A DNA stretch of 64,000 nt, from NCBI GenBank assembly GCA_003153375.1, contig PLYM01000156.1, positions 45,183 to 109,182 on the forward strand, read 5' to 3'. Position 1 is the first letter of the stretch; each line of letters opens with the position of its first letter. The position numbers and the translations under genes are program-made. Positions 18,494-27,184 of this stretch are shown here, in pieces. This DNA comes from Planctomycetaceae bacterium. GTDB lineage: Bacteria; Planctomycetota; Planctomycetia; Pirellulales; PALSA-1355. Below the pieces are notes generated by a model, which saw only the letters and a list, made by a program, of their open reading frames with translations, searched no databases and was not told the DNA's origin.

Positions 18494-20878
18494 TTATCGT
18501 GCCGGCTCGATAGAAACGGTATAGTCGCGCCCTTCCCAGCGGTTGTCACCCGGCCAAAAGAGCGTGAATCGCAGCGGCGATTGCTGGCCTGGGGTCGTGG
18601 ACAGGTCGACAAAATGCAGGCCCAAAGGGCTGGCTTTGGATCGCGTGTCGTCGATCTGCTGCCAATTGTTGGCGGACCAGTGCACGACGAATTCGCGATC
18701 GGTCAGGATTCGGAGCGTGCCGCCGGCCGGCACGGATCGGGCATGCCGGTTGGGCTTCCAGATCTCGACGGCGGATCGTGGCCGGCCCGTAAGATACCGA
18801 TCGGCCACGTGCGGTATCAGATCAAAGACCTTGCCGTCGGCGGCCGACCGCAACAGGGTCAGATACTCGGCGTGGGCCCATACCAGCGGCATGGCGGCGC
18901 CGGTCGGCTGGCCGCGCCACATGCGTTGATCGGGGCGGTCGGCCGAGTCCCACACCTGTTCGCTGAGCAGCCCCCGGTCGGCGAACCCTTCGAGTGCGCG
19001 GATGTAGGGCTGGATGTCGCGGCCTGCGGCCAGCTCGTAGTGGGCCCGTTCGCCGGTGAGCAGCGGCCACGCGCGCCCGCGTCCGCAGCCCATGTACGGC
19101 CCGCCATCGTCACGCTGACCGTAGCCGTCATGGTTATAGCGGCGCCAAACGGGTCCCGAAGGCGTTTCGACCCGCAGGCAGTGATCGATGACCCGCAACG
19201 AATCCTCGATCAGCGGATCGCCGGGCTTGCGGATGCCATAGCGCACCAGCTCGAGAAAGCCGGCGTCGACGATTTCCTTGGCCGGAAAAACGTATTGTGC
19301 TCCCGGTGCACGATTCTTGATTTCGAGCAGTGCCTGATTGGGATCTTCGTTGGCTTCGGGATTGCCCAGGTCAATCGGCAAAATGCGGATATAGTGGCGC
19401 GAGACGCCTGGCAGCAACGTGCCGGCCGTGGTGACGGTCCAGTGGTCCAGATGGCGCTCGAGAAAGTCGGCATAGTCCCAGAGGAATTGGGCCGTGGCGT
19501 TGTCGTTGCGGCTTTTGGCGAACATGGCCGCGCAACACAGCGCCGCGATATTGGCCGCCAGGGTCGAAGGTGAGTAGCCAGCGTTTTCTTCCCAACGCTC
19601 TTGAGCCGTGGCTGGCCCCTCGCGCATCAGGAAGGCAGCCGCCCGCATCACCATCGGATAAGGGTCGAGTTCGCGCAGAGCGCCGGCCTGATCGAGCCGC
19701 CAAGCGAGCAGAATGACGAATGACACCTGATCGAGCTGCACGCCGGTCCAATAGGGATCGCCGTCGATCCAGAAGCTTTGGGCAAAACCGCCGGTTTTTG
19801 CCTGGCTGCACGCCAGATAGATCAGCGAGCGGAGCGGCGTTTCGGTGTTTCCGGAAGCCAGCAAAGCCGTGGCCGAGTGCACCATGTCGCGCGGCCAGAC
19901 CAGATGATAACCCCCCAGGTCCTCGTCGCTCTTGGCTTCGCCCCAGGGAATGCTCAGCGAGGCAATCAGCGCGCCTGGGAATTGCTTATCCTCGTGGGCC
20001 AGGAGCAGACTATGGCTGCGGCGATACAGCGCCCCGCCGTCGCCGGTCGCCTCGCAATGCGGCGTCACATGGCCACAGACGCGATGCCACTGTTCCAGAA
20101 ATCGGGCCTTCTGCTCGGCGAACGGGGTGCCGAGCGACTGCACCAAGGTCGATTGCACCGCATGGGCGCTGTCGCCCAGCGCCATTGCCAATGTAAACTC
20201 CCGACCGCGACTGAGATCGATCTGGGCGGTTAGCGCGATATTGCCATGTTCGGCAACATCGAACTCCCAGTCCATCAAGTAATTCTGATTCAGGTCGGTC
20301 CACCCGTCGCTGGTGCCGATATATCCACAGGACCGGCGCAAAACAGGTACCGAGGCGCCCAAGGCCAGCCAGGTTTGATCCTTGTGAGCCATTAACACGC
20401 GATGTCCGGCCACCTCGGCCGTGCAGCCGTTGTTGTCGGCGCCGCCGACTTCCAGATGTGGCGCCAACAGGGCGTAAAGTTGCAACCGCTGGAGCAGGTC
20501 CTCATCGCCTTCGAGCCGCGTGTTGATCAGCAGGCACGCATAGTGCGGATCGGCGATGATCTCCTTGACGATCCGATAGGGCTGCTCGACGCACGTGCTG
20601 GTCATCCGATAGCCAAGCGCCGCCGGCGAGAGCTGTTCGAGCGTGCTGGTCATGTGCCGCCGCTCGTCGTGAAAAAACGTCTTGCCGTCGGTGATCAGGT
20701 ATTGCAGGTCACGGATCTGGGGCCGATCGATCGTCGGATAGTAGACCTCGCTGATGATGCCCGCGGCCAACGTGAACCAGATGCGGCTCGACGCGGAATA
20801 GGCAGTGCCCACCGCCTGCTTGTCACTGCGGGTCCAGCGCGGCTCGATTCCGGGGGCGCCAAAGGCGGGGTTCGGCAT
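18494..20878 (-). CDS. glucan 1,4-alpha-glucosidase-like enzyme, GH15
   Basis: A 794-residue glucoamylase/glucodextranase-type enzyme that would release glucose from the non-reducing ends of alpha-glucans. The N-terminal beta-sandwich (about 1-290, with SRIWFTLAAGIISEVYYP) is followed by the (alpha/alpha)6 barrel: HLVWPRDMVHSA near residue 324, the general-acid region RWEENAGYSPSTLAAN near 428, and the general-base region LLSEQVWDSADRP near 639. There is no signal peptide, so it probably works in the cytoplasm on storage glucan or maltodextrin. GGAG lies 9 nt before the ATG. It is divergent from the TPR-glycosyltransferase array. Confidence 0.92.
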   Translation of the reverse strand: MPNPAFGAPGIEPRWTRSDKQAVGTAYSASSRIWFTLAAGIISEVYYPTIDRPQIRDLQYLITDGKTFFHDERRHMTSTLEQLSPAALGYRMTSTCVEQPYRIVKEIIADPHYACLLINTRLEGDEDLLQRLQLYALLAPHLEVGGADNNGCTAEVAGHRVLMAHKDQTWLALGASVPVLRRSCGYIGTSDGWTDLNQNYLMDWEFDVAEHGNIALTAQIDLSRGREFTLAMALGDSAHAVQSTLVQSLGTPFAEQKARFLEQWHRVCGHVTPHCEATGDGGALYRRSHSLLLAHEDKQFPGALIASLSIPWGEAKSDEDLGGYHLVWPRDMVHSATALLASGNTETPLRSLIYLACSQAKTGGFAQSFWIDGDPYWTGVQLDQVSFVILLAWRLDQAGALRELDPYPMVMRAAAFLMREGPATAQERWEENAGYSPSTLAANIAALCCAAMFAKSRNDNATAQFLWDYADFLERHLDHWTVTTAGTLLPGVSRHYIRILPIDLGNPEANEDPNQALLEIKNRAPGAQYVFPAKEIVDAGFLELVRYGIRKPGDPLIEDSLRVIDHCLRVETPSGPVWRRYNHDGYGQRDDGGPYMGCGRGRAWPLLTGERAHYELAAGRDIQPYIRALEGFADRGLLSEQVWDSADRPDQRMWRGQPTGAAMPLVWAHAEYLTLLRSAADGKVFDLIPHVADRYLTGRPRSAVEIWKPNRHARSVPAGGTLRILTDREFVVHWSANNWQQIDDTRSKASPLGLHFVDLSTTPGQQSPLRFTLFWPGDNRWEGRDYTVSIEPAR

Positions 20879-21196
20879 GAAAGGTCACTCCAAAGTCTTT
20901 TCGGCTCGACAAGTCGCGCGACGCTTCGGAGGGCAGAGCCAATCGAGGCCGGTCGAACGGAACCGCGCGATTGTATCGCGCCGGGAGGCGAGATTTTCTG
21001 TAGGAAGTTTAGCTTGCCGAAGCCGCGCTGGAGAGGCAAAAAACGGCCTATTCTTGTGCCCCAGCCCGCCGGCTGATACACAGGAAAAGGGGGTCACCGG
21101 CCGCGCGCCGTCCGGCTCCGCCGGAACTCCGAAACGGGAGAAGCCGGCGTATAATGAGGGTTTCCCCCACGGGCCTTTTTCGCTGCGATTTCGCTC
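20879..21196. other. divergent intergenic region before the TPR array
   Basis: 318 bases between the leftward glucoamylase and the rightward six-gene array, so it must carry control signals for both. A TATAAT is present on the right side (annotated separately). No hairpin terminator or credible small gene was seen. Confidence 0.5.
21150..21155 (+). promoter_or_regulatory. putative -10 box for the TPR-glycosyltransferase array
   Basis: TATAAT lies 41 bases before the first gene of the array. The bases 17 upstream do not resemble TTGACA, so this may be an extended or activator-dependent promoter, or coincidence. Confidence 0.35.
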
Positions 21197-23182
21197 ATGC
21201 CGCTCGATACCGAACTCGTCACCGCGGGCATGAACCTGCATCGGGCCGGGAATTTTCAGCAGGCTCAGGACATCTATCGCCGATTGCTGGCCGCCGAGCC
21301 GCAGAATGCGATGATCCATAACCTGTTGGGAGCCGTGGCGATCAACTTGCGGCAATGGCCCGAGGCGCAGGGTTGCCTGGAACAGGCGCTGCGGCTGAGC
21401 CCAACCTTCGCGGCCGCGCACGACAACCTGGGTGTGCTGCTGACCGCCCAAAATCGCTTCGCCGAGGCGATCGGCTTTTATCGCCGTGCCATCGAACTCG
21501 AACCGCGCAGTGTTGCCACCTGGCGGAACCTGATCGGCGCCTTGGTGCGCAACGGGCAGAAGCTCGACGCGGTCGAGCCCTATCGCCAGCTTCTGCAACT
21601 GGCGCCGGATGACGCGCAGGCGACCTCGGAACTGGCCAAATTGCTGTTCGAGTTTCGTCGGCTGGGCGAGTCGCTTCCCTATTTCCGCCAAGTGACGAAG
21701 CTCAAGCCCAACGATCCGCAGGGCCATTTCGAATTGGCCGACGCGCTGGCCCAGGCCGGCCAGCCCGACGAGTCGATCGCGTCGTATCTGGAGACCTTGC
21801 GGCTGAAGCCCGAGTCGGCCGAGGCCTGCGTCAACCTGGCTTATCTCTATATCCAGAAGAAATCCTATGAGGAGTCGGCGCGCTGGTCGCAGCGGGCCAT
21901 TGAGTTGCGACCGAAATTTGCCGAGGCGTATTTGAATCTCGGTTGCGCGCTGACCAAGTTGGAGCGCTATCCCGAGGCCATCGCGGCGCTCGAACGGGCG
22001 GCCGAGCTCAAACCCCGCATGCAGGAATCGTTCAATAATCTGGGCATCGCTCTGGCCGAGGAGGGGCGCTATGCCGCGGCCGTCGATACCTATCGCCAGT
22101 CGTTGGCGATCCGTTCGGAGAATCCGGACGCGCTCTACAATCTGGGCATCGCCTTGTTGAAGCAAGGGGATGCGCGGGAGGCGCTCGAACACTTTGACCG
22201 CGCCATTGCCTTGCGCCCCGAATATGCCGAGGCTCGCCACAATCGATCGGCGACGCTGCTCTTGATGGGCGACTTCGAGCATGGGCTGCCCGACTATGAA
22301 TGGCGGTTTCGTTCGCGCGATTTCGGACCCTATCGGCTGCCTTGGAAGAATTGGGAGGGTGACGCGCTCGAAGGGCGTTCGGTCGTGTTGTGTGCCGAGC
22401 AAGGCCTGGGCGACGTATTGCAATTCGTTCGCTATGCGCCCTTGGTGCGAGCGCGCGGCGCGGGGCGCGTGATCGTGCAATGTCGCGCGGCGCTCCATCC
22501 GATCCTGGCCCATACCGAACACGTCGACCAATGGATCAGCGACACGCAAACGGTTGAAGCCGACTGTGCCGTGCCGCTGATGAGCCTGCTCCACCGGTTG
22601 CAAACCCGTGAGGACACGATTCCCGCGGCGATTCCCTACGTTTTTGCCGATCCCGCGTTGATCGAAAAGTGGAGGGATCGCCTGGCTAAGATCGATGGAT
22701 TCAAAGTCGGCATCGTCTGGCAGGGCAATCCCCAATGTCCTGGCGACCGCAGCCGTTCGATTCCGTTGTCGCATTATGCTCCGTTGGCCAAACTGCCCGG
22801 CGTGCGGTTGGTCAACCTGCAAAAGGGTCCAGGTCTGGATCAGTTGCGCGAGGTCGCCGAGCCGTGGTCGGTGATCGATTTTGGGGAAGAGTTGGACGCC
22901 GCGTCGGGACCCTTCATGGACACGGCCGCCATCATGCGCAATCTCGATCTGGTGATCACGTCCGATACGGCCGCGGCGCACCTGGCCGGTTCGCTGGGGG
23001 TGCCGGTTTGGCTGGCATTGCAGTTGGTGCCCGACTGGCGCTGGTTGCTCGAGCGCGAAGACTGTCCCTGGTATCCGACGATGCGATTATTTCGTCAGAC
23101 CCAGTTGGGCGACTGGCCCGACGTGTTCGCGCGAATCGCGGCCGAGGTCGAGCGACTCGCCGGCCCAAGGGCATCCACTTAA
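21197..23182 (+). CDS. TPR protein with C-terminal GT9-like glycosyltransferase domain, copy 1 of 6
   Basis: A 661-residue two-part protein. Residues 1 to about 370 are about ten tetratricopeptide repeats (pattern A-x-x-L-x-x-A-x-x-L-x-P, for example ERYPEAIAALERAAELKPRM). Residues about 385-655 match the heptosyltransferase-like family 9 fold: the nucleotide-sugar half carries GLGDVLQFVRYAPL near 403, and the C-terminal half carries DTAAIMRNLDLVITSDTAAA near 574, DWRWLL and WYPTMRLFRQ. Such fusions are common in Planctomycetes and are presumed to glycosylate or bind surface or protein targets. No signal peptide or membrane helix is seen. It begins an array of six paralogues on one strand. 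Confidence 0.88.
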   Translation: MPLDTELVTAGMNLHRAGNFQQAQDIYRRLLAAEPQNAMIHNLLGAVAINLRQWPEAQGCLEQALRLSPTFAAAHDNLGVLLTAQNRFAEAIGFYRRAIELEPRSVATWRNLIGALVRNGQKLDAVEPYRQLLQLAPDDAQATSELAKLLFEFRRLGESLPYFRQVTKLKPNDPQGHFELADALAQAGQPDESIASYLETLRLKPESAEACVNLAYLYIQKKSYEESARWSQRAIELRPKFAEAYLNLGCALTKLERYPEAIAALERAAELKPRMQESFNNLGIALAEEGRYAAAVDTYRQSLAIRSENPDALYNLGIALLKQGDAREALEHFDRAIALRPEYAEARHNRSATLLLMGDFEHGLPDYEWRFRSRDFGPYRLPWKNWEGDALEGRSVVLCAEQGLGDVLQFVRYAPLVRARGAGRVIVQCRAALHPILAHTEHVDQWISDTQTVEADCAVPLMSLLHRLQTREDTIPAAIPYVFADPALIEKWRDRLAKIDGFKVGIVWQGNPQCPGDRSRSIPLSHYAPLAKLPGVRLVNLQKGPGLDQLREVAEPWSVIDFGEELDAASGPFMDTAAIMRNLDLVITSDTAAAHLAGSLGVPVWLALQLVPDWRWLLEREDCPWYPTMRLFRQTQLGDWPDVFARIAAEVERLAGPRAST

Positions 23183-23244
23183 ACGATCCGCTCGACGCTT
23201 GACGGCCCGGCCAGGTTAGTGAGACATCGCACGACAAGTCATCC

Positions 23245-25227
23245 ATGCCCATTGATTCCAAACTGCTCACGGCCGGCACGCGTCACGTTCGCGCGGGCGA
23301 ATTCGCCCAAGCGCACGACGTATTTCAGCAATTACTGGCTGCCGACCCTGGCGACGCGACCATTCACAATTGGCTCGGAGCAGCCTGCCTCGGGCTAGGA
23401 AAGGCCAACGAGGCCGCCGCGCATCTGGCCGAGGCGGTGCGACTCGACCCGGCACTGTCCTTGGCCCATGAGAACATCGGGCAGTTGCTGGTGACTCAGA
23501 ATCGTTTCGCCGAAGCGGCTGCCAGTCTTCGCAGCGCCGCGGCGCTCGAGCCACGCAACGCCGCGCTGCGATTGAAATGGGCCCAGGCGCTCGTCGAAGC
23601 GGGCCAGGCCGATGAAGCACACGATGTGCTGCAGCAAGCCGTGCGGCTGGCGCCCGACAACGTGGCGGTGCGCACTGAGATGGCGCGAGTGCTCGCTCAG
23701 CGAGGCCGTTTGGAAGAAGCCTTGCCGCATTTTCGCCATGTGACGGTGCTGGTGCCCGACCAGGCGAGCGCACATGCGGAGTTGGGCTCGTGCCTGGCGA
23801 ACTTGGGCCAAACCACGCAGGCAATTGCCGCGTATCAGGCTGCGATCAAGCTCAAGCCGAACGACGCCGAGGGCTGCGCCATACTGGCAAAGCTTTACCT
23901 GGACGAGAACCTGCTCGAGGAGTCGGTGCGATGGTCCGAGCGATCGATCCAATTGTGCGCGGACGTGGCCAAAACGTATGTCAACCTGGGGAGCGCCCTA
24001 TCGAAGCTAAAGAAATACGACGCGGCCCGACAGGCTTTCGAGCAGGCTATCCGACTGAATCCCAAGATCAGCGAAGCGTATAGCAACTTGGGAGTTGTCT
24101 CGGCTGCCGAAGGGCAGTTCGAGGCGGCGATCGGTCAATATCAGCAGGCGTTGGCCGTGTGGCCGGCGAATTCCGCGGCGCTGTGCAACCTGGGCAACCT
24201 TTCGATGCGGCGCGGTGACATGGACGCGGCGTTGGCCTACTACGATCGCGCGTTGGACGTGAGCCCGGACTATGGCGAAGCCCATCACAATCGGGCCGTT
24301 GTCCACTTGCTTTTGGGCCAGTTCGAAAGGGGGCTGCCTGAATTCGAGTGGCGACTCAAGCTGCGCGAGTATGCCGGCGCGCCCACCCGATGGCCGCTTT
24401 GGAACGGCGAGCCTCTGGCCGGCCGGACCATCGTGTTGTGGCGCGAAGGGGGCCTGGGCGACATGTTGCAGTTCATCCGCTATGCGCGCGTGCTCAAGGC
24501 CCGCGGTGCCCGCGTAATCGCGACCTGCGATGCTGTCTTGCTGAAGATTCTGTCGCGCACCGTGGGTGTGGACGAATGGAAAACGTCGACCGCCGAGCAC
24601 TTTGCGGCCGATTACTGCGTACCACTTTTGAGCGTGCCCCATCGAGTGGGCACGACCCTGACTACGATTCCGGCCCCGGTGCCCTATGTATTCGCCGACG
24701 AACGACTGGTCGAGCACTGGCGCGATTGGCTTGCGGCCTACCAGGGCCTTAAGATCGGCATCGTCTGGCAGGGTAACCCGCAATTCGTGTTCGATAGTTA
24801 CCGCTCGATTCCGCTGGCGAGTTTTGCGCCGCTGGCAGAAGTGCCGGGCACGCGGTTCGTCAATTTACAGCAAGGCGTAGGCCGCGAACAATTGCGAGAG
24901 TTTACCGGGTCGTGGTCGGTAATCGAACCGGGCGACACCGTGGATCGCTCAGCCGGCGCGTTTATGGACACGGCGGCCATCATGCGAAACCTCGATCTGG
25001 TGATCACGTCGGATACGTCCGCAGCGCACCTGGCCGGCGCGCTGGGAGTCAAAGTGTGGCTGGCCGTGCACCGTGCGCCCGATTGGCGATGGCTGCTCGA
25101 CCGTGAAGACTCCCCCTGGTATCCGACCATGCGCATTTTTCGTCAAACCGAACTGGGCGATTGGCCCGGCGTTTTTGCAAGGCTGGCCGCCGCACTCGAT
25201 CAAGCGGTCAAGAATGGCGGAAAGTGA
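23245..25227 (+). CDS. TPR-GT9-like protein, copy 2 of 6
   Basis: 660 residues with the same opening as copy 1 (MPIDSKLLTAG against MPLDTELVTAG) and almost the same length, so copies 1 and 2 form a length class with one more TPR unit than copies 3-6. The glycosyltransferase half has GLGDMLQFIRYARVL near 402 and TSDTSAAHLAGALGVKVW near 587. It differs from the others in EWRLKLREYAGAPTRWPLW and FVFDSYRSIPLASF, and lacks the acid GDR motif found after WQGNP in copies 1, 3, 4 and 5. It starts 62 nt after copy 1. Confidence 0.87.
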   Translation: MPIDSKLLTAGTRHVRAGEFAQAHDVFQQLLAADPGDATIHNWLGAACLGLGKANEAAAHLAEAVRLDPALSLAHENIGQLLVTQNRFAEAAASLRSAAALEPRNAALRLKWAQALVEAGQADEAHDVLQQAVRLAPDNVAVRTEMARVLAQRGRLEEALPHFRHVTVLVPDQASAHAELGSCLANLGQTTQAIAAYQAAIKLKPNDAEGCAILAKLYLDENLLEESVRWSERSIQLCADVAKTYVNLGSALSKLKKYDAARQAFEQAIRLNPKISEAYSNLGVVSAAEGQFEAAIGQYQQALAVWPANSAALCNLGNLSMRRGDMDAALAYYDRALDVSPDYGEAHHNRAVVHLLLGQFERGLPEFEWRLKLREYAGAPTRWPLWNGEPLAGRTIVLWREGGLGDMLQFIRYARVLKARGARVIATCDAVLLKILSRTVGVDEWKTSTAEHFAADYCVPLLSVPHRVGTTLTTIPAPVPYVFADERLVEHWRDWLAAYQGLKIGIVWQGNPQFVFDSYRSIPLASFAPLAEVPGTRFVNLQQGVGREQLREFTGSWSVIEPGDTVDRSAGAFMDTAAIMRNLDLVITSDTSAAHLAGALGVKVWLAVHRAPDWRWLLDREDSPWYPTMRIFRQTELGDWPGVFARLAAALDQAVKNGGK

Positions 25228-25321
25228 CCGTCGAATTCGAACGCGGGTCGAGACAATCGGCAATGGTTCTGGGACAATGGGGGTTTGCGAACATCTTCTG
25301 GACAAAAGCCGCTCGTCGTCG

Positions 25322-27184
25322 ATGGATTCCAACTTGTTAGCAACGGGCATTCAGCACCATCGCGCGGGCGAGTTGCAGCAAGCGCGCTCGATCTATCGCC
25401 AGTTGCTAGCCGACAATCCGCGCGAGGCCGCGATTCTCAATCTGTTGGGGGCCGTGTGCATTGACGCGGGGCAGTTGACCGAGGCCGACGAGTACCTGGC
25501 CGAAGCCCTGCGCGTGAATCCGAATCTGCCGGCGGCGCACGACAATCTGGGAGTCTTGCGGGCCCGGCAAAACCGCCCGGCCGACGCCGTGGCCAGCTAT
25601 CGCCGCGCGGCGGCGCTCGATCCGACGAGCCTGGCCACGCAGTGGAATCTGGCCAATGCCTTGGCCCACAACGGGCAGCATGCCGAAGGGATCGTGGTTC
25701 TTGAGGCGATCGTGCGAGCCGCCCCGCGCGACGCCGGTGCGCGATTCGAGTTGGCCGCCGCGCTGGCTCGCGCCGGACGCAACGAGGAGGCAATGGCCGC
25801 CTATCGCGCCACCCTCGATATCGAGCCGCGCTCGGTGGCAGCCTGCGTTAACCTGGCGACGCTGTGCATTGATCGCAAACAATTTGACGAGGCGGCCCGC
25901 TGGTCGCGGCGTGCCATCGAGCTTCGCTCCGGAATCGCCGCGGCCCACCACGTGTTGGGATGCGCGCTGAGTGGTCTCGAGCGATACGAGGAGGCGATTG
26001 GCGAGTTTCACACGGCGCTCGACTTGAATCCGCAATGGGACGAGGCCCGCTACAATTTGGGCGTGACTCTCGTGGAAGCGGGCCGCTTTGCCGAGGCGAT
26101 CGAGTTGTTCCGGCAGATCGTTGCACAACATCCCTCTGACCCAACTGCCTGGTATCACCTCGGAAGCGCTCAATTGAAAGCCGGCGACGTCGCCGCGGCT
26201 GCGGAGCAGTTCGATCGGGCGATCGAATTGCGAGAGGATTATGCCCCGGGTCGTCATAGCCGAGCCAACCTGTGGTTGCTCGCTGGCCGATTTTCCGAGG
26301 GGTTTGCCGAATATGAATGGCGGCTGCGGCTATCCAGCTACCCCACGCCGCCGTTGCCCTGGAAACCGTGGAACGGTGAGCCGCTCGCGGGACAGAGCAT
26401 CGTACTCTGTGGCGAACAGGGCATCGGCGACACGATCCAAGGCATTCGTTATGCACGGTTGCTGAAAGAGCAGGGGGCGCGGGTCATCGTGGAGTGCGGC
26501 GCGGCACTCCATCCCTTACTCTCGCGCACGGCCGGCGTCGACGCGTTCATTGCATCCGGATTGCCCACCGAGGCCGACTATTGCGTGCGGATGATGAGTG
26601 TGCCGCATCGGTTGCACACGACGCGCGAGACGATGCCGACCGAGGTGCCCTATATCATCGCCGATCCCGCGCTGGTCGAGATTTGGCGCGCGCGGCTGGA
26701 TACCATCGACGGCTTCAAAGTCGGCATCGCCTGGCAGGGCAATCCGAACTTTCCGGGAGATCGCCAGCGCTCGATCGCACTAAGGTACTTTGCCCCCTTG
26801 GCGCGCGTGCCCGGAGTGCGGTTGATCAACCTGCAGCGCGGGCCGGGGATTGAGCAGTTGTCCGGCGTGAGCGAGGCGTGGCGCATTGTCGCTTTTGGCG
26901 ACCAGGTCGACACCACGGCCGGCGCGTTCATGGACACGGCCGCCATCATGCAGAGCCTCGACCTGGTGATCACATCCGACACCGCCACGCCCCACCTGGC
27001 CGGGGCACTGGGCGTGCCGGTTTGGGTGGCATTGCAAAAGCTGCCCGATTGGCGATTCCTGTTCGAGGGCGAGGTATGCCCCTGGTATCCAACCATGCGA
27101 TTGTTCCGACAGTCGCTGGCAGGAGACTGGGTGGCGGTGTTTCAGCAAATTGCCGGTGAGCTTGAACATGCCTCTCGATCCTGA
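25322..27184 (+). CDS. TPR-GT9-like protein, copy 3 of 6
   Basis: 620 residues if begun at the ATG giving MDSNLLATGIQHHRAGE, which aligns with the starts of the other copies. The frame is open 83 codons further upstream, but that would overlap copy 2. This is the most divergent copy in the sugar-donor region: GIGDTIQGIRYARL near 366 (G for F), TATPHLAGALG (P for A), and FEGEVCPWYP where the other copies have an acidic -RED- block (LEREDCPWYP in copy 1, LDREDSPWYP in copies 2, 4, 5 and 6). Its 3' end overlaps the start of copy 4 by 17 bases, so the two are probably translationally coupled. Confidence 0.85.
   Translation: MDSNLLATGIQHHRAGELQQARSIYRQLLADNPREAAILNLLGAVCIDAGQLTEADEYLAEALRVNPNLPAAHDNLGVLRARQNRPADAVASYRRAAALDPTSLATQWNLANALAHNGQHAEGIVVLEAIVRAAPRDAGARFELAAALARAGRNEEAMAAYRATLDIEPRSVAACVNLATLCIDRKQFDEAARWSRRAIELRSGIAAAHHVLGCALSGLERYEEAIGEFHTALDLNPQWDEARYNLGVTLVEAGRFAEAIELFRQIVAQHPSDPTAWYHLGSAQLKAGDVAAAAEQFDRAIELREDYAPGRHSRANLWLLAGRFSEGFAEYEWRLRLSSYPTPPLPWKPWNGEPLAGQSIVLCGEQGIGDTIQGIRYARLLKEQGARVIVECGAALHPLLSRTAGVDAFIASGLPTEADYCVRMMSVPHRLHTTRETMPTEVPYIIADPALVEIWRARLDTIDGFKVGIAWQGNPNFPGDRQRSIALRYFAPLARVPGVRLINLQRGPGIEQLSGVSEAWRIVAFGDQVDTTAGAFMDTAAIMQSLDLVITSDTATPHLAGALGVPVWVALQKLPDWRFLFEGEVCPWYPTMRLFRQSLAGDWVAVFQQIAGELEHASRS

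Noticed and set aside
20885..22981. A 698-codon open frame on the minus strand opposite TPR copy 1
   Set aside because: It is antisense to a well-supported TPR-glycosyltransferase gene. It has no ribosome binding site or recognisable domain, and such long shadow frames are expected in G+C-rich coding DNA.
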